From: Pseudomonas abietaniphila
Lineage (GTDB): Bacteria > Pseudomonadota > Gammaproteobacteria > Pseudomonadales > Pseudomonadaceae
Assembly: GCF_900100795.1 (NCBI RefSeq)
Contig: NZ_FNCO01000004.1
Span: 248,001-312,000 of the forward strand
Length of the DNA stretch: 64,000 nucleotides
Direction: 5' to 3'
Numbering within the stretch: the stretch's first letter is position 1; each line of letters begins with the position of its first letter. The notes beneath the pieces were generated by a model, which did no database searches, was not told where the DNA came from, and saw only the letters and a program-made list of their open reading frames with translations. A program made the position numbers and the translations under genes. Below are positions 44,535 to 53,563 of this stretch, piece by piece.

Positions 44535-46355
44535 TTACGCCTTGGCTTTCTTGGCAGCGCGGGTACGCTCGCTTTCGTCGAGGATCTTCTTGCGAAGACG
44601 GATCGACTTAGGCGTGACTTCGCACAGCTCGTCTTCCTGGATGTATTCCAGAGCCTGTTCCAGCGTGAAGCGAACAGGTGGAACCAGAGCGATGGTTTCG
44701 TCTTTACCCGAAGCACGCATGTTGTCGAGCTTCTTGCCCTTGGTAGGGTTGACGCCCAGGTCGTTGTCACGGCTGTTCTGACCAACGATCTGGCCGTTGT
44801 AGATTTCCTGACCGTGTTCAACGAACAGCTTGCCACGCGCCTGCAGGGTTTCCAGGGAGTAGGTCAGTGCCTTACCGGTTTCAACCGAAACCAGAACGCC
44901 GTTCTGACGGCCAGACATGTGGCCCGACTTAACGGTGTCGTAGCGATCGAAGATCGAGGTCAGGATGCCAGCACCGTTGGTCAGGGTCAGGAACTGGTTA
45001 CGGAAACCGATCAGACCACGAGCAGGGATGTTGTATTCCAGACGCACACGGCCTTTGCCATCCGGGACCATGTTGCTCAGGTCGCCTTTACGCAGACCCA
45101 TCTCTTCCATGACCTTGCCCTGCGATTCTTCAGGGATGTCGATGGTCACGTTTTCGTACGGTTCTTGCTTGACGCCGTCGACTTCACGAATGATCACTTC
45201 AGGACGGCCCAGGGCCAGCTCGAAGCCTTCGCGACGCATGGTTTCGATCAGTACCGAGAGGTGCAGCTCACCACGGCCGGATACTTTGAACTTGTCAGCC
45301 GAGTCGCCTTCTTCAACGCGCAGTGCAACGTTGTACAGCAGCTCTTTGTCCAGACGGTCCTTGATGTTACGGGACGTCACGAACTTGCCTTCTTTACCGC
45401 AGAATGGCGAGTCGTTTACCTGGAAGGTCATGGAAACGGTTGGCTCGTCAACGGTCAGCGGCTTCATCGCTTCAACGACGGTCGGGTCGCACAGGGTGTC
45501 GGAGATGAACAGCTCTTCGAAGCCGCTGATGCAGACGATGTCGCCGGCAGCTGCTTCTTCGACGTCGATGCGGTGCAGACCGTGGTGACCCATCAGCTTG
45601 AGGATACGACCGTTGCGACGCTTGCCGTCAGCGCTGATCGCCACAACCGGGGTGTTCGGCTTGACGCGACCGCGAGCGATACGGCCAACACCGATGACGC
45701 CCAGGAAGCTGTTGTAGTCCAGTGCCGAAATCTGCATCTGGAAAGGACCGTCACGGTCAACTTTCGGCGCAGGGACGTGATCGACGACCGCTTGGTACAG
45801 CGGGGTCATGTCTTCGGCCATTTCGTTGTGGTCCAGACCTGCGATGCCGTTGATGGCAGAGGCGTAGACGACCTGGAAGTCCAGTTGCTCTTCGGTAGCG
45901 CCCAGGTTGTCGAACAGATCGAAGATCTGGTCCAGAACCCAATCAGGACGCGCGCCCGGACGGTCAACCTTGTTGATGACCACGATTGGACGCAGGCCGG
46001 CTTCGAACGCCTTCTTGGTCACGAAACGGGTTTGCGGCATAGGGCCGTCTTGAGCGTCGACCAGCAGCAGAACGGAGTCAACCATCGACATCACGCGCTC
46101 TACTTCACCACCGAAGTCGGCGTGGCCCGGGGTGTCAACGATGTTGATGTGGTAGCCATTCCAGTTGATCGCGGTGTTCTTCGCGAGAATGGTAATACCG
46201 CGCTCTTTTTCCTGGTCGTTGGAGTCCATCACGCGTTCGTCGTTGAGCTCGTTGCGCTCAAGGGTGCCGGACTGGCGCAAAAGCTTGTCGACGAGGGTGG
46301 TTTTACCGTGGTCAACGTGAGCAATGATGGCGATGTTGCGTAGATTTTCGATCAC
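44535..46355 (-). CDS. typA: Translational GTPase TypA/BipA
   Basis: TypA is a ribosome-binding GTPase of the elongation-factor class, involved in 50S assembly and stress adaptation. The 606-residue product has G1 '[16 protein letters not shown]', G2 '[12 protein letters not shown]', G3 '[15 protein letters not shown]' and G4 '[14 protein letters not shown]', followed by EF-G-like domains III and V and the TypA-specific C-terminal domain ('[20 protein letters not shown]'). The start codon is GTG at 46355, not ATG. A terminator follows the gene; the upstream gap to thiI is 139 bp. Confidence 0.96.
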   Translation of the reverse strand: MIENLRNIAIIAHVDHGKTTLVDKLLRQSGTLERNELNDERVMDSNDQEKERGITILAKNTAINWNGYHINIVDTPGHADFGGEVERVMSMVDSVLLLVDAQDGPMPQTRFVTKKAFEAGLRPIVVINKVDRPGARPDWVLDQIFDLFDNLGATEEQLDFQVVYASAINGIAGLDHNEMAEDMTPLYQAVVDHVPAPKVDRDGPFQMQISALDYNSFLGVIGVGRIARGRVKPNTPVVAISADGKRRNGRILKLMGHHGLHRIDVEEAAAGDIVCISGFEELFISDTLCDPTVVEAMKPLTVDEPTVSMTFQVNDSPFCGKEGKFVTSRNIKDRLDKELLYNVALRVEEGDSADKFKVSGRGELHLSVLIETMRREGFELALGRPEVIIREVDGVKQEPYENVTIDIPEESQGKVMEEMGLRKGDLSNMVPDGKGRVRLEYNIPARGLIGFRNQFLTLTNGAGILTSIFDRYDTVKSGHMSGRQNGVLVSVETGKALTYSLETLQARGKLFVEHGQEIYNGQIVGQNSRDNDLGVNPTKGKKLDNMRASGKDETIALVPPVRFTLEQALEYIQEDELCEVTPKSIRLRKKILDESERTRAAKKAKA

Positions 46356-46494
46356 TTGTGTATCTCGATCAGAGGATTCGGTCAGCTGCTTAGTGTAGGC
46401 AGCTATGAACAGTAGAGCCGGCTAAAGCCGTTACGGCTGACGACTGGTGTCGGGGGGCCGGTGACGCAAGCCACAGGCAAACAGCCCCGGGCAC

Positions 46495-47949
46495 TTAGCT
46501 CGGTCGATAAACGCGCACATTGGCATGCCCCTCACTGAGCAAATGATGAGCATGCAGGCGACTCATGACGCCTTTGTCGCAATACAGCAGGTACTGGCGC
46601 GTGTGATCCAGTTCCTTGAAACGGCTGTTCAGTGCAAAGAACGGCAGCGTTTGTACTTCAACGCCCGACAGTTCCAGCGGACGGTCTTCGGCTTCATCCG
46701 GGTGACGGATGTCGATGACCACTTGTCCGGCCAGAGCCTGACTGACTTCTTCGACCTGAACGTCCTGACCCAATTCCTCGATCACACGATCGATGGGCAC
46801 CAGACGGGCGTTTTCGAGCGCACGCTCGAGTACCGCCATGTCGAATTCTTTTTCTTCATGCTCGACGCGGTTCCGTTTGGCCGCGGTCTTTGGATTGACC
46901 GAGATCACACCGCAGTATTCAGGCATGTGCCGGGCAAAATCGCCGGTGCCGATCTCGTCGGCCAGGTCGATGATGTCCTGCTTGTGACTGGCGATCAGCG
47001 GGCGCAGAACCAGCTTTTCCGTCACGCAATCGATGACCGACAGGTTAGGCAGTGTCTGGCTGGACACCTGTGAAATCGCTTCGCCGGTCACCAGCGCGTC
47101 GATTTCCAGCCTGTCGGCGATATTGGTCGCAGCGCGCAACATCATACGCTTCAATACTACGCCCATATGACTGTTATCGACTTTTCCGAGAATTTCTCCC
47201 AGAACTTCCTCGAACGGTACGCTGATGAACAGGACCCGTTGCGAGCTGCCGTACTTCTTCCAGATGAAGTGCGCGACTTCCATCACGCCCAGTTCATGGG
47301 CCCTGCCGCCCAGATTGAAGAAGCAGAAATGGCTCATCAGGCCGCGACGCATGACCTGATACGCCGCGACGGTGGAATCGAAACCGCCCGACATCAACAC
47401 CAGCGTCTGCTCCAGCGAGCCCAGCGGATAACCGCCAATGCTGTTGTGCTGGCTGTGAATCACGAACAACCGTTTGTCGCGAATCTCGATGCGCACTTCA
47501 ACTTCAGGCGCTTTCAGGGAGATACCGGCCGCACCGCATTCGCGACGCAGTTTACTGCCCACGTACTTCTCGACGTCCATCGAGCTGAAGTCGTGATGGC
47601 CGGCACGCTTGCAGCGCACTGAGAAAATCTTGCCCGACAGGGCATCACCGAAGTGCAGTTTGCACTTCTCGTAGATGTCATCCATGTCGCCCAGTGGGTA
47701 CTGATCGACCTGCAGGAAATGGGCAATGCCGGGCATGCAGCTCAGGCGCTCGGTCATTTCGTGCAGGACCTTCGCATCCTCAACCTTCGTTTCGACCTCA
47801 AGGTTGTCCCACACGCCATCCACCACCAGCGCCGGATCCAGATCTCGGAGCACGGTGCGGATGTTTTTAGCCAGCTGCTTGATGAAGCGCTTGCGCACAG
47901 GCCGGCTTTTAATAGTGATTTCCGGGAAAACTTTGACGATTAGTTTCAT
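46495..47949 (-). CDS. thiI: tRNA 4-thiouridine synthase ThiI with rhodanese domain
   Basis: ThiI adds sulfur to U8 of tRNA and, in enterobacteria, feeds thiazole synthesis. The 484-residue long form contains an N-terminal ferredoxin-like domain and THUMP domain (about 1-165), the adenylating PP-loop '[14 protein letters not shown]' and a C-terminal rhodanese domain with catalytic Cys in '[11 protein letters not shown]'. The conserved Cys that pairs with it is in '[14 protein letters not shown]'. ATG 47949 is used; an in-frame start at 48012 would add 21 unrelated residues. It is divergent from glnA. Confidence 0.95.
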   Translation of the reverse strand: MKLIVKVFPEITIKSRPVRKRFIKQLAKNIRTVLRDLDPALVVDGVWDNLEVETKVEDAKVLHEMTERLSCMPGIAHFLQVDQYPLGDMDDIYEKCKLHFGDALSGKIFSVRCKRAGHHDFSSMDVEKYVGSKLRRECGAAGISLKAPEVEVRIEIRDKRLFVIHSQHNSIGGYPLGSLEQTLVLMSGGFDSTVAAYQVMRRGLMSHFCFFNLGGRAHELGVMEVAHFIWKKYGSSQRVLFISVPFEEVLGEILGKVDNSHMGVVLKRMMLRAATNIADRLEIDALVTGEAISQVSSQTLPNLSVIDCVTEKLVLRPLIASHKQDIIDLADEIGTGDFARHMPEYCGVISVNPKTAAKRNRVEHEEKEFDMAVLERALENARLVPIDRVIEELGQDVQVEEVSQALAGQVVIDIRHPDEAEDRPLELSGVEVQTLPFFALNSRFKELDHTRQYLLYCDKGVMSRLHAHHLLSEGHANVRVYRPS

Positions 47950-48046
47950 GAAAACAGCGCGCGAGGTGCCGGTCGAAAAAGGGGGGCGCGGATTATAGCG
48001 GAAATTGCTCAAGGTTTAACCAGTTATCGTATAGCCGGTCATCAGC

Positions 48047-48092
48047 GCACCAAAAAGGGACTGTATACAATATTGACGCACCGATAAGGTGC
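48047..48092 (+). promoter_or_regulatory. Two NtrC-type binding sites upstream of glnA
   Basis: GCACC-GATAA-GGTGC at 48078-48092, extended to ACGCACC/GGTGCGT, is a perfect GCACY-N5-GGTGC dyad. A weaker copy, GCACC-AAAAA-GGGAC, is at 48047-48061. Their centres are 31 bp apart, three helical turns, near -107 and -138 from the predicted start. This matches the enhancer layout of enterobacterial glnA. Confidence 0.75.
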
Positions 48093-48165
48093 GTGCCTTT
48101 TCACAATTGCGACGTTTTACGCCCTAAAACCGGTTGTTTTACGCGGAAAACCCAACACAGGGCAC

Positions 48166-48181
48166 TGGCATGCAAATTGCT
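48166..48181 (+). promoter_or_regulatory. Sigma-54 promoter of glnA
   Basis: TGGCATGCAAATTGCT fits the -24/-12 consensus TGGCACG-N4-TTGCW, with GG (48167-48168) and GC (48179-48180) exactly 10 bp apart. Transcription should begin near 48192, leaving an 89-nt leader. Confidence 0.85.
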
Positions 48182-48280
48182 CCCTTGTGAGGCAGGTTGC
48201 CTTGGCCGACTATCGCGCCCGGCATCACCCAAATTAAAGGGCCCACAACTCCCCAGCCCTAATCCACCCCGGAGGACAAC

Positions 48281-49687
48281 ATGTCGAAGTCGGTTCAACT
48301 CATCAAAGATCATGACGTTAAGTGGATTGATCTGCGCTTCACGGACACCAAAGGCACTCAGCACCACGTGACCATGCCAGCTCGCGATGCGCTGGAAGAC
48401 GATTTCTTCGAAGTCGGCAAAATGTTCGACGGTTCCTCCATCTCTGGCTGGAAAGGCATCGAAGCCTCCGACATGATCCTGCTGCCGGACGACGAAACTG
48501 CCGTTCTGGACCCGTTCACCGAAGAGCCGACCCTGATCCTGGTTTGCGACATCATCGAACCTTCGACCATGCAAGGTTACGACCGCGACCCACGCGCTAT
48601 CGCTCACCGCGCCGAGGAATACCTGAAGTCCACCGGTATCGGTGACACCGTATTCGCCGGTCCAGAGCCAGAATTCTTCATCTTCGACGAAGTGAAGTTC
48701 AAATCCGACATCTCCGGTTCCATGTTCAAGATCTTCTCCGAACAAGGTTCCTGGATGTCCGACGCTGACATCGAAGGCGGCAACAAGGGCCACCGTCCTG
48801 GTATCAAAGGCGGCTACTTCCCGGTTCCACCGTTCGACCACGACCACGAAATCCGCACCGCAATGTGCAACGCCTTGGAAGAAATGGGCCAGGTCGTCGA
48901 AGTTCACCACCACGAAGTGGCAACCGCTGGCCAGAACGAAATCGGCGTGAAATTCAACACGCTGGTCAAGAAGGCTGACGAAGTTCAGACCCTGAAGTAC
49001 GTGGTACACAACGTTGCCGACGCTTACGGCCGCACCGCGACCTTCATGCCTAAGCCTCTGTACGGCGACAACGGCTCGGGTATGCACGTACACATGTCCA
49101 TCGCCAAAGATGGCAAGAACACCTTCGCGGGCGAAGGCTATGCCGGTCTGTCCGACACCGCCCTGTACTTCATCGGCGGTATCATCAAGCACGGTAAGGC
49201 GCTGAACGGCTTCACCAACCCGTCGACCAACTCCTACAAGCGTCTGGTCCCAGGTTTTGAGGCACCGGTCATGCTGGCCTACTCGGCTCGCAACCGTTCC
49301 GCTTCGATCCGTATTCCTTACGTCTCCAGCCCACGCGGCCGTCGTATCGAAGCACGTTTCCCGGACCCATCGGCTAACCCATACCTGGCGTTCGCTGCTC
49401 TGTTGATGGCTGGCCTGGACGGTATCCAGAACAAGATCCACCCTGGCGATGCAGCTGACAAAAACCTGTACGACCTGCCACCTGAAGAGGCTGCAGAGAT
49501 CCCACAAGTTTGCGGCAGCCTGAAAGAAGCGCTGGAAGAACTGGACAAGGGCCGTGCGTTCCTGACCAAAGGCGGCGTGTTCAGCGATGACTTCATCGAC
49601 GCTTACATCGCGCTGAAATCGGAAGAAGAAATCAAGGTACGTACCTTCGTACACCCACTGGAATACGAGCTGTACTACAGCTGCTGA
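48281..49687 (+). CDS. glnA: Glutamine synthetase type I (GlnA)
   Basis: GlnA condenses ammonia with glutamate using ATP and is the entry enzyme for nitrogen under limitation. The 468-residue GSI-beta protein has '[17 protein letters not shown]', metal-binding '[12 protein letters not shown]', 'GSGMHVHMS', the ATP site '[11 protein letters not shown]' and the adenylylation loop '[14 protein letters not shown]' with its Tyr. GGAGG is 8 bp ahead of the ATG. Control by sigma-54 and NtrC is read from 48047-48181, and a strong terminator follows. Codon use is highly biased, as expected for an abundant enzyme. Confidence 0.98.
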   Translation: MSKSVQLIKDHDVKWIDLRFTDTKGTQHHVTMPARDALEDDFFEVGKMFDGSSISGWKGIEASDMILLPDDETAVLDPFTEEPTLILVCDIIEPSTMQGYDRDPRAIAHRAEEYLKSTGIGDTVFAGPEPEFFIFDEVKFKSDISGSMFKIFSEQGSWMSDADIEGGNKGHRPGIKGGYFPVPPFDHDHEIRTAMCNALEEMGQVVEVHHHEVATAGQNEIGVKFNTLVKKADEVQTLKYVVHNVADAYGRTATFMPKPLYGDNGSGMHVHMSIAKDGKNTFAGEGYAGLSDTALYFIGGIIKHGKALNGFTNPSTNSYKRLVPGFEAPVMLAYSARNRSASIRIPYVSSPRGRRIEARFPDPSANPYLAFAALLMAGLDGIQNKIHPGDAADKNLYDLPPEEAAEIPQVCGSLKEALEELDKGRAFLTKGGVFSDDFIDAYIALKSEEEIKVRTFVHPLEYELYYSC

Positions 49688-49720
49688 TCCAGTCGCGCCA
49701 GCGCCTGCTGCGTGAACGAG

Positions 49721-49747
49721 AGGCCTCCTTCGGGAGGCCTTTTTTAT
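49721..49747 (+). terminator. Intrinsic terminator of glnA
   Basis: AGGCCTCC-TTC-GGGAGGCCT followed by TTTTTATT gives a GC-rich hairpin with a U-tract 33 bp after the glnA stop. Confidence 0.93.
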
Positions 49748-49843
49748 TGCGCGATCCGTTGGCTATAAATATGTACCGCAGATGAAAACGCGGCTTCCGG
49801 CAACCTTGTGTTTCTGCTCTTCTACAGCACAAGGATTTAGTTC

Positions 49844-50293
49844 ATGTTCAAACCTGGCCCTGCTTGCCTGCTCCTGGCGATGATCACCCTCGGCGGATGC
49901 GTCACCGCTCAAACATCCGATATTTCCGTCGCTTCGGGCGTCCAGTCGACCGTTCTGCTGAAAAGCTCGAGTTCCTGGGACGGAATGTCTTATGACGCCT
50001 ATCCTGCCGGCATACCTGAGCTGACCGTTTTGAACATCAAAATCCCCGCCAACACGGCCCTCAACTGGCACGAACACCCGATGCCCAATGCGGCCTATGT
50101 CGTGTCCGGCCATCTCAAAGTGGAAACCCGCGAGAGTGGTCAGTCGATTCTGCTCAAGCCAGGTGATGTACTGCCTGAAATGGTCAACAGGCAGCACCGA
50201 GGCGTCACGGGGAATACTGCAGTGGAACTCGTTGTCTTTTATGCGGGCACCGCGGGAATGCCGCTCTCATCCAGCCAACCTGTTAAAGAGTGA
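49844..50293 (+). CDS. Cupin-domain lipoprotein
   Basis: The 149-residue precursor has a lipoprotein signal (lipobox LGGC, Cys19). A single small cupin fold follows: 'NTALNWHEHPMPNAAYVVSG' carries the His-x-His metal ligands and 'LLKPGDVLPEMVNRQHRG' the second motif with His. The substrate is unknown. AAGGA lies 8 bp upstream. The secreted chorismate mutase gene begins 28 bp downstream, so the two may be co-transcribed. Confidence 0.82.
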   Translation: MFKPGPACLLLAMITLGGCVTAQTSDISVASGVQSTVLLKSSSSWDGMSYDAYPAGIPELTVLNIKIPANTALNWHEHPMPNAAYVVSGHLKVETRESGQSILLKPGDVLPEMVNRQHRGVTGNTAVELVVFYAGTAGMPLSSSQPVKE

Positions 50294-50321
50294 TCGTTCG
50301 GTCATACACGAGTGCAAGACA

Positions 50322-50888
50322 ATGCTTAAACAGCTTCAACTCGTTGCCTTAACCTGCGCCCTGGTGTCCACCGGCCTTTACGCGGCTCCCGCTCAACAGC
50401 CTCCCGCGCAGCTTCAGCCGCTCATTGAGGCCATGGAGCTGAGGCTGGACATTGCCAATGACGTGGCGCGCAGCAAATGGCACAGCGGCAAACCGGTGCA
50501 GGACAGTGAGCGTGAGCGTCAGGTGATCCGGAACGCCGAATCACGGGCGGGCGAATTCAAGCTGACGGGCGCCGATGTCCGGGAATTCATGACGGCCCAA
50601 ATGGAAGCCAACAAGATGGTGCAATACGCGCGCATCGAACAGTGGCATGAAACCGGGCACTCTCCAGAGAAGCCCGAGGCCAGCCTGACCGACGGCATCC
50701 GGGGTCGTCTGGATACGCTGCTGCCGGTGCTGATGCGGAGCTACTCGGCGTTCCAGCCTTATCGCAACGATGCGAGATGCCCCGGCTGGGTGCAGTCACA
50801 GATCCAGCGACAGGCAGGTGATCCCGTCATCGTGACAGCGCTGCAACGAGCGGCAGGCGACCTCTGCCTCACAACGGCAGCCCCGTAA
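50322..50888 (+). CDS. aroQ: Secreted chorismate mutase (AroQ-gamma type)
   Basis: The 188-residue precursor starts with a signal peptide (residues 1-21, 'ALTCALVSTGLYAAP') and is predicted periplasmic. The helical AroQ core is visible: 'LIEAMELRLDIANDVARSKW', 'KPVQDSERERQVI', then 'FMTAQMEANKMVQYARIEQW'. Two Cys (in 'ARCPGW' and 'GDLCLT') could form a disulfide as in secreted AroQ-gamma enzymes. The enzyme converts chorismate to prephenate; why it is exported is not known. It follows the cupin lipoprotein gene closely. Confidence 0.85.
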   Translation: MLKQLQLVALTCALVSTGLYAAPAQQPPAQLQPLIEAMELRLDIANDVARSKWHSGKPVQDSERERQVIRNAESRAGEFKLTGADVREFMTAQMEANKMVQYARIEQWHETGHSPEKPEASLTDGIRGRLDTLLPVLMRSYSAFQPYRNDARCPGWVQSQIQRQAGDPVIVTALQRAAGDLCLTTAAP

Positions 50889-51014
50889 AACGGCGCGCCC
50901 GTGCGCGTCTCAAATGACACCGTCGGTCAGTATTCCTCTATGCTGCCCCGTACCGCGCCATGCATTTAGCGCGACACCATTGTTGGTTGTCCTGATCGCA
51001 GCACTGGAGTGTTC

Positions 51015-51542
51015 ATGCGTCAATGTCTCGCCTTTCTGCTGCTGGTGCTTGCACTGCCCGCTGCCGCGCAGATCTACAAATATACCGACGCCAACGGCAA
51101 TACGGCCTACAGCAACCAGCCGCCCAACGGCACCCGGGCCGAAACGGTCGAATTGCCACCGCTCAACAGCGTACCAACCGTTGCACCGGCGCCCGCTACC
51201 ACGAGCCCGCCACAAAACCAGAGCCAGACACAGCAAAACACAGCGGCCTACGCCGTGCTGGAGCTGACCGACCTGCCGGATGGCGAAGCGTTACGCGCCA
51301 ACAACGGCAGCTTTACGGTCGGCGTGGCAGTACAGCCGCGCCTGCAATCGGGCCATTTGCTGCAACTCGTAATCGATGGCAAGCCTTACGGCCAGCCCAC
51401 CAATATCCCGCGCCTGCAAGTGATGGAGCTCGACCGTGGCGAGCACAGTCTTGCCGTACAGGTCCTGCAGGGCGCCCAGTTGATCCAGCAAAGCCAGACC
51501 ATCACCCTCACAGTGCAGCGAGTCCATGTCGGTAAACCTTAA
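51015..51542 (+). CDS. DUF4124 exported protein (first copy)
   Basis: A 175-residue protein with a signal peptide (MRQCLAFLLLVLALPAAA) and the DUF4124 motif 'QIYKYTDANGNTAYSNQPP' immediately after it. A Pro/Thr/Gln-rich linker (about 45-75) leads to a beta-rich C-terminal domain ('LVIDGKPYGQPTNIPRLQV'). ATG 51015 has GGAG 5 bp upstream. It overlaps the second DUF4124 gene by 17 bp. Proteins of this type lie just ahead of ntrB in Pseudomonas. No function is known. Confidence 0.83.
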   Translation: MRQCLAFLLLVLALPAAAQIYKYTDANGNTAYSNQPPNGTRAETVELPPLNSVPTVAPAPATTSPPQNQSQTQQNTAAYAVLELTDLPDGEALRANNGSFTVGVAVQPRLQSGHLLQLVIDGKPYGQPTNIPRLQVMELDRGEHSLAVQVLQGAQLIQQSQTITLTVQRVHVGKP

Positions 51543-52170
51543 AACCACCTGGCTGCAATGCGCGCTCGTTGCGCTGTTGATGCTCATTGGTCACTCGGCC
51601 GCGGCCGAGGTGTACACCTACATCGATGCCGAGGGTAACCGGGTATTCACCGATCAACCACGACGCAATGCCAAAAAGGTCGACGTCGCCCCAAGCAATC
51701 AGATCAAGGCCGCCCCAAAGAAACCCAGCCAGGCATCCAGCGCCAAGACCAGGCCTGGCCCGCTATTCCGATACCAGTTGCTGCGCATTCTGGCGCCGGA
51801 GCCGGACAGCACGATCCGCGATATACAGGGCAACCTGATCGTGACGGTCACCAACGACCCCGAGCTACAACCCGGCCACACATACCGCCTGTTGCTGGAC
51901 AGCAAGATGTATGGCGAAGCCACTCGCAGCCCGGTGTTTCCACTGACCAACATTGATCGCGGTACGCATCAACTGTCGGTCGAGATCGTTGACGAGTTCG
52001 GAAGGGTGGCGGAACGAACCCCCAACCAGCCGTTCCACATGATGCGGATCTCGCTGGCGCAAAAGCGTCTTGCCCAGCCCTGCAAGACCGACGATTACGG
52101 CGTGCGCCCTGAGTGTCCGATCAAGGACAAGCCGCCAGAAGAAAAGAGCAGCTTCCTGCCTTTTCTCTGA
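51526..52170 (+). CDS. DUF4124 exported protein (second copy)
   Basis: A 214-residue exported protein with a signal peptide (about 1-27, 'CALVALLMLIGHSAAAE') and 'VYTYIDAEGNRVFTDQPRR', the DUF4124 motif. The C-terminal domain, 'LIVTVTNDPELQPGHTYRLLLDSKMYGEA' (51837-51917) and 'LTNIDRGTHQLSVEIVD', parallels that of the preceding protein ('LVIDGKPYGQ', 'LDRGEHSLAVQV'), so the two arose by duplication. The tail is charged and contains two Cys. Translation begins inside the upstream gene. Confidence 0.83.
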   Translation: MSVNLKTTWLQCALVALLMLIGHSAAAEVYTYIDAEGNRVFTDQPRRNAKKVDVAPSNQIKAAPKKPSQASSAKTRPGPLFRYQLLRILAPEPDSTIRDIQGNLIVTVTNDPELQPGHTYRLLLDSKMYGEATRSPVFPLTNIDRGTHQLSVEIVDEFGRVAERTPNQPFHMMRISLAQKRLAQPCKTDDYGVRPECPIKDKPPEEKSSFLPFL

Positions 52171-52192
52171 TGACAGGAGCGTGACAAGCTAA

Positions 52193-52207
52193 GCTCCACA
52201 ATGGTGC
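52193..52207 (+). promoter_or_regulatory. Candidate NtrC-binding site upstream of ntrB
   Basis: GCTCC-ACAAT-GGTGC matches the GCACY-N5-GGTGC dyad at nine of ten fixed positions. It lies about 162 bp before the start predicted from the sigma-54-like element downstream, a normal enhancer distance. Confidence 0.5.
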
Positions 52208-52335
52208 ACAACCTGAACGAGCGTGCCGTTTAAAAGCCCATTTTGGTTCACGAATCATCTGCCGCTGCTCACTCTTCGGGCTGACTGTCCAAAAAACGCC
52301 CGAAATGACTCGATCAGCGCTTCTTTTCGGAGCCT

Positions 52336-52351
52336 TGGTTTGGTTTTTGCA
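52336..52351 (+). promoter_or_regulatory. Candidate sigma-54 promoter of ntrBC
   Basis: TGGTTTGGTTTTTGCA keeps GG and GC exactly 10 bp apart and the TTGCA end, but lacks the CAC of the ideal -24 block. Transcription would begin near 52362, 116 nt before ntrB. Confidence 0.5.
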
Positions 52352-52477
52352 TTTTCTAACGAATAAGCGTCGGCAAGCCGCGTGACGAAAGGCTTTCCAA
52401 CGCTGGCGAAGACCAACCAGAGCCTGCACGTTTGGGCCCTCCCACGTGTCATGTGCCAAAAGAGGTCAACGAGATTC

Positions 52478-53563
52478 ATGACTATCAGCGATACGTTGCA
52501 CCGACTGTTACTCGATAACCTGACCACTGCCACGATTCTGCTCAATTCGGACTTGCGCCTGGAGTACATGAATCCCGCAGCTGAAATGCTGCTGGCGATC
52601 AGTGGTCAGCGCAGCCACGGGCAATTCATCAGTGAGCTGTTCACCGAGTCCGCCGAAGCCCTCAGTTCGCTTCGCCAAGCGGTGGAACAGGCGCATCCGT
52701 TCACCAAGCGTGAAGCCATGCTGACTGCACTGACCGGCCAGACACTGACGGTCGATTACGCCGTGACGCCGATACTGTCGCAAGGCGAGACCATGCTGCT
52801 GCTGGAAGTCCATCCGCGCGATCGCCTGCTGCGTATCACCAAGGAAGAGGCCCAGCTGTCGAAGCAGGAAACCACCAAAATGCTGGTGCGCGGCCTGGCC
52901 CATGAAATAAAGAATCCGCTTGGCGGGATTCGCGGCGCCGCACAGCTGCTGGCGCGCGAACTGCCGGAAGAAAGTCTGAAGGACTACACCAACGTCATCA
53001 TCGAGGAAGCTGATCGCCTGCGTAACCTGGTGGACAGGATGCTGGGCTCGAACAAGCTGCCCTCGCTGGCAATGACCAACGTTCATGAAGTGCTCGAGCG
53101 CGTCTGCAGCCTGGTTGAAGCCGAGAGTCAGGGCTGCATCACGCTGGTGCGCGATTACGATCCGAGCATCCCGGACGTCTTGATCGATCGGGATCAAATG
53201 GTTCAGGCAGTGCTCAACATCGTGCGCAACGCCATGCAGGCCATCAGCGGGCAAAACGAGCTGCGTCTTGGCCGGATCAGCCTGCGCACGCGCGCCATGC
53301 GCCAGTTCACGATTGGTCATGTGCGCCATCGTCTGGTGAGCAAGATCGAAATCATCGACAACGGTCCGGGCATCCCGGCGGAACTTCAAGAAACCATCTT
53401 CTACCCAATGGTCAGTGGCCGTCCGGACGGTACCGGGCTGGGCCTTGCCATCACCCAGAACATCATCAGTCAGCACCAGGGGCTGATCGAGTGTGACAGC
53501 CATCCTGGCCACACAACTTTCTCGATCTTCTTGCCGCTGGAACAAGGAGCAGCTTCGACATGA
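52478..53563 (+). CDS. ntrB: Nitrogen regulation sensor histidine kinase NtrB (GlnL)
   Basis: NtrB phosphorylates or dephosphorylates NtrC under control of PII proteins. The 361-residue cytoplasmic kinase has a PAS domain (about 8-120, 'ATILLNSDLRLEYMNPAAEML'), the H-box 'RGLAHEIKNPLGGIRGAAQLL' with the phosphorylated His (52892-52954), N-box 'NIVRNAMQAI', G1 'EIIDNGPGIP' and G2 'GRPDGTGLGLAI'. ATG 52478 gives the family length; an in-frame start at 52382 would add 32 unrelated residues. ntrC overlaps its stop by four bases. Confidence 0.96.
   Translation: MTISDTLHRLLLDNLTTATILLNSDLRLEYMNPAAEMLLAISGQRSHGQFISELFTESAEALSSLRQAVEQAHPFTKREAMLTALTGQTLTVDYAVTPILSQGETMLLLEVHPRDRLLRITKEEAQLSKQETTKMLVRGLAHEIKNPLGGIRGAAQLLARELPEESLKDYTNVIIEEADRLRNLVDRMLGSNKLPSLAMTNVHEVLERVCSLVEAESQGCITLVRDYDPSIPDVLIDRDQMVQAVLNIVRNAMQAISGQNELRLGRISLRTRAMRQFTIGHVRHRLVSKIEIIDNGPGIPAELQETIFYPMVSGRPDGTGLGLAITQNIISQHQGLIECDSHPGHTTFSIFLPLEQGAAST

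Larger units (their letters stand above)
52171..52477. other. Regulatory gap ahead of ntrB
   Basis: These 307 bp contain an NtrC-like dyad (52193-52207) and a sigma-54-like element (52336-52351), listed separately. There is no REP element or clear terminator, and an antisense open frame here has no ribosome-binding site or family resemblance. Confidence 0.6.

Noticed and set aside
44814..46343. 509-codon plus-strand open frame antisense to typA
   Set aside because: It is a shadow of the strongly codon-biased typA gene, with no start signal and no recognisable domain.
48101..49654. 517-codon minus-strand open frame antisense to glnA
   Set aside because: It overlaps glnA and its sigma-54 promoter completely; composition is the complement of glnA codons.
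52121..52459. Minus-strand open frame in the ntrB upstream region
   Set aside because: It overlaps the sigma-54/NtrC elements and the second DUF4124 gene; no ribosome-binding site or family match.
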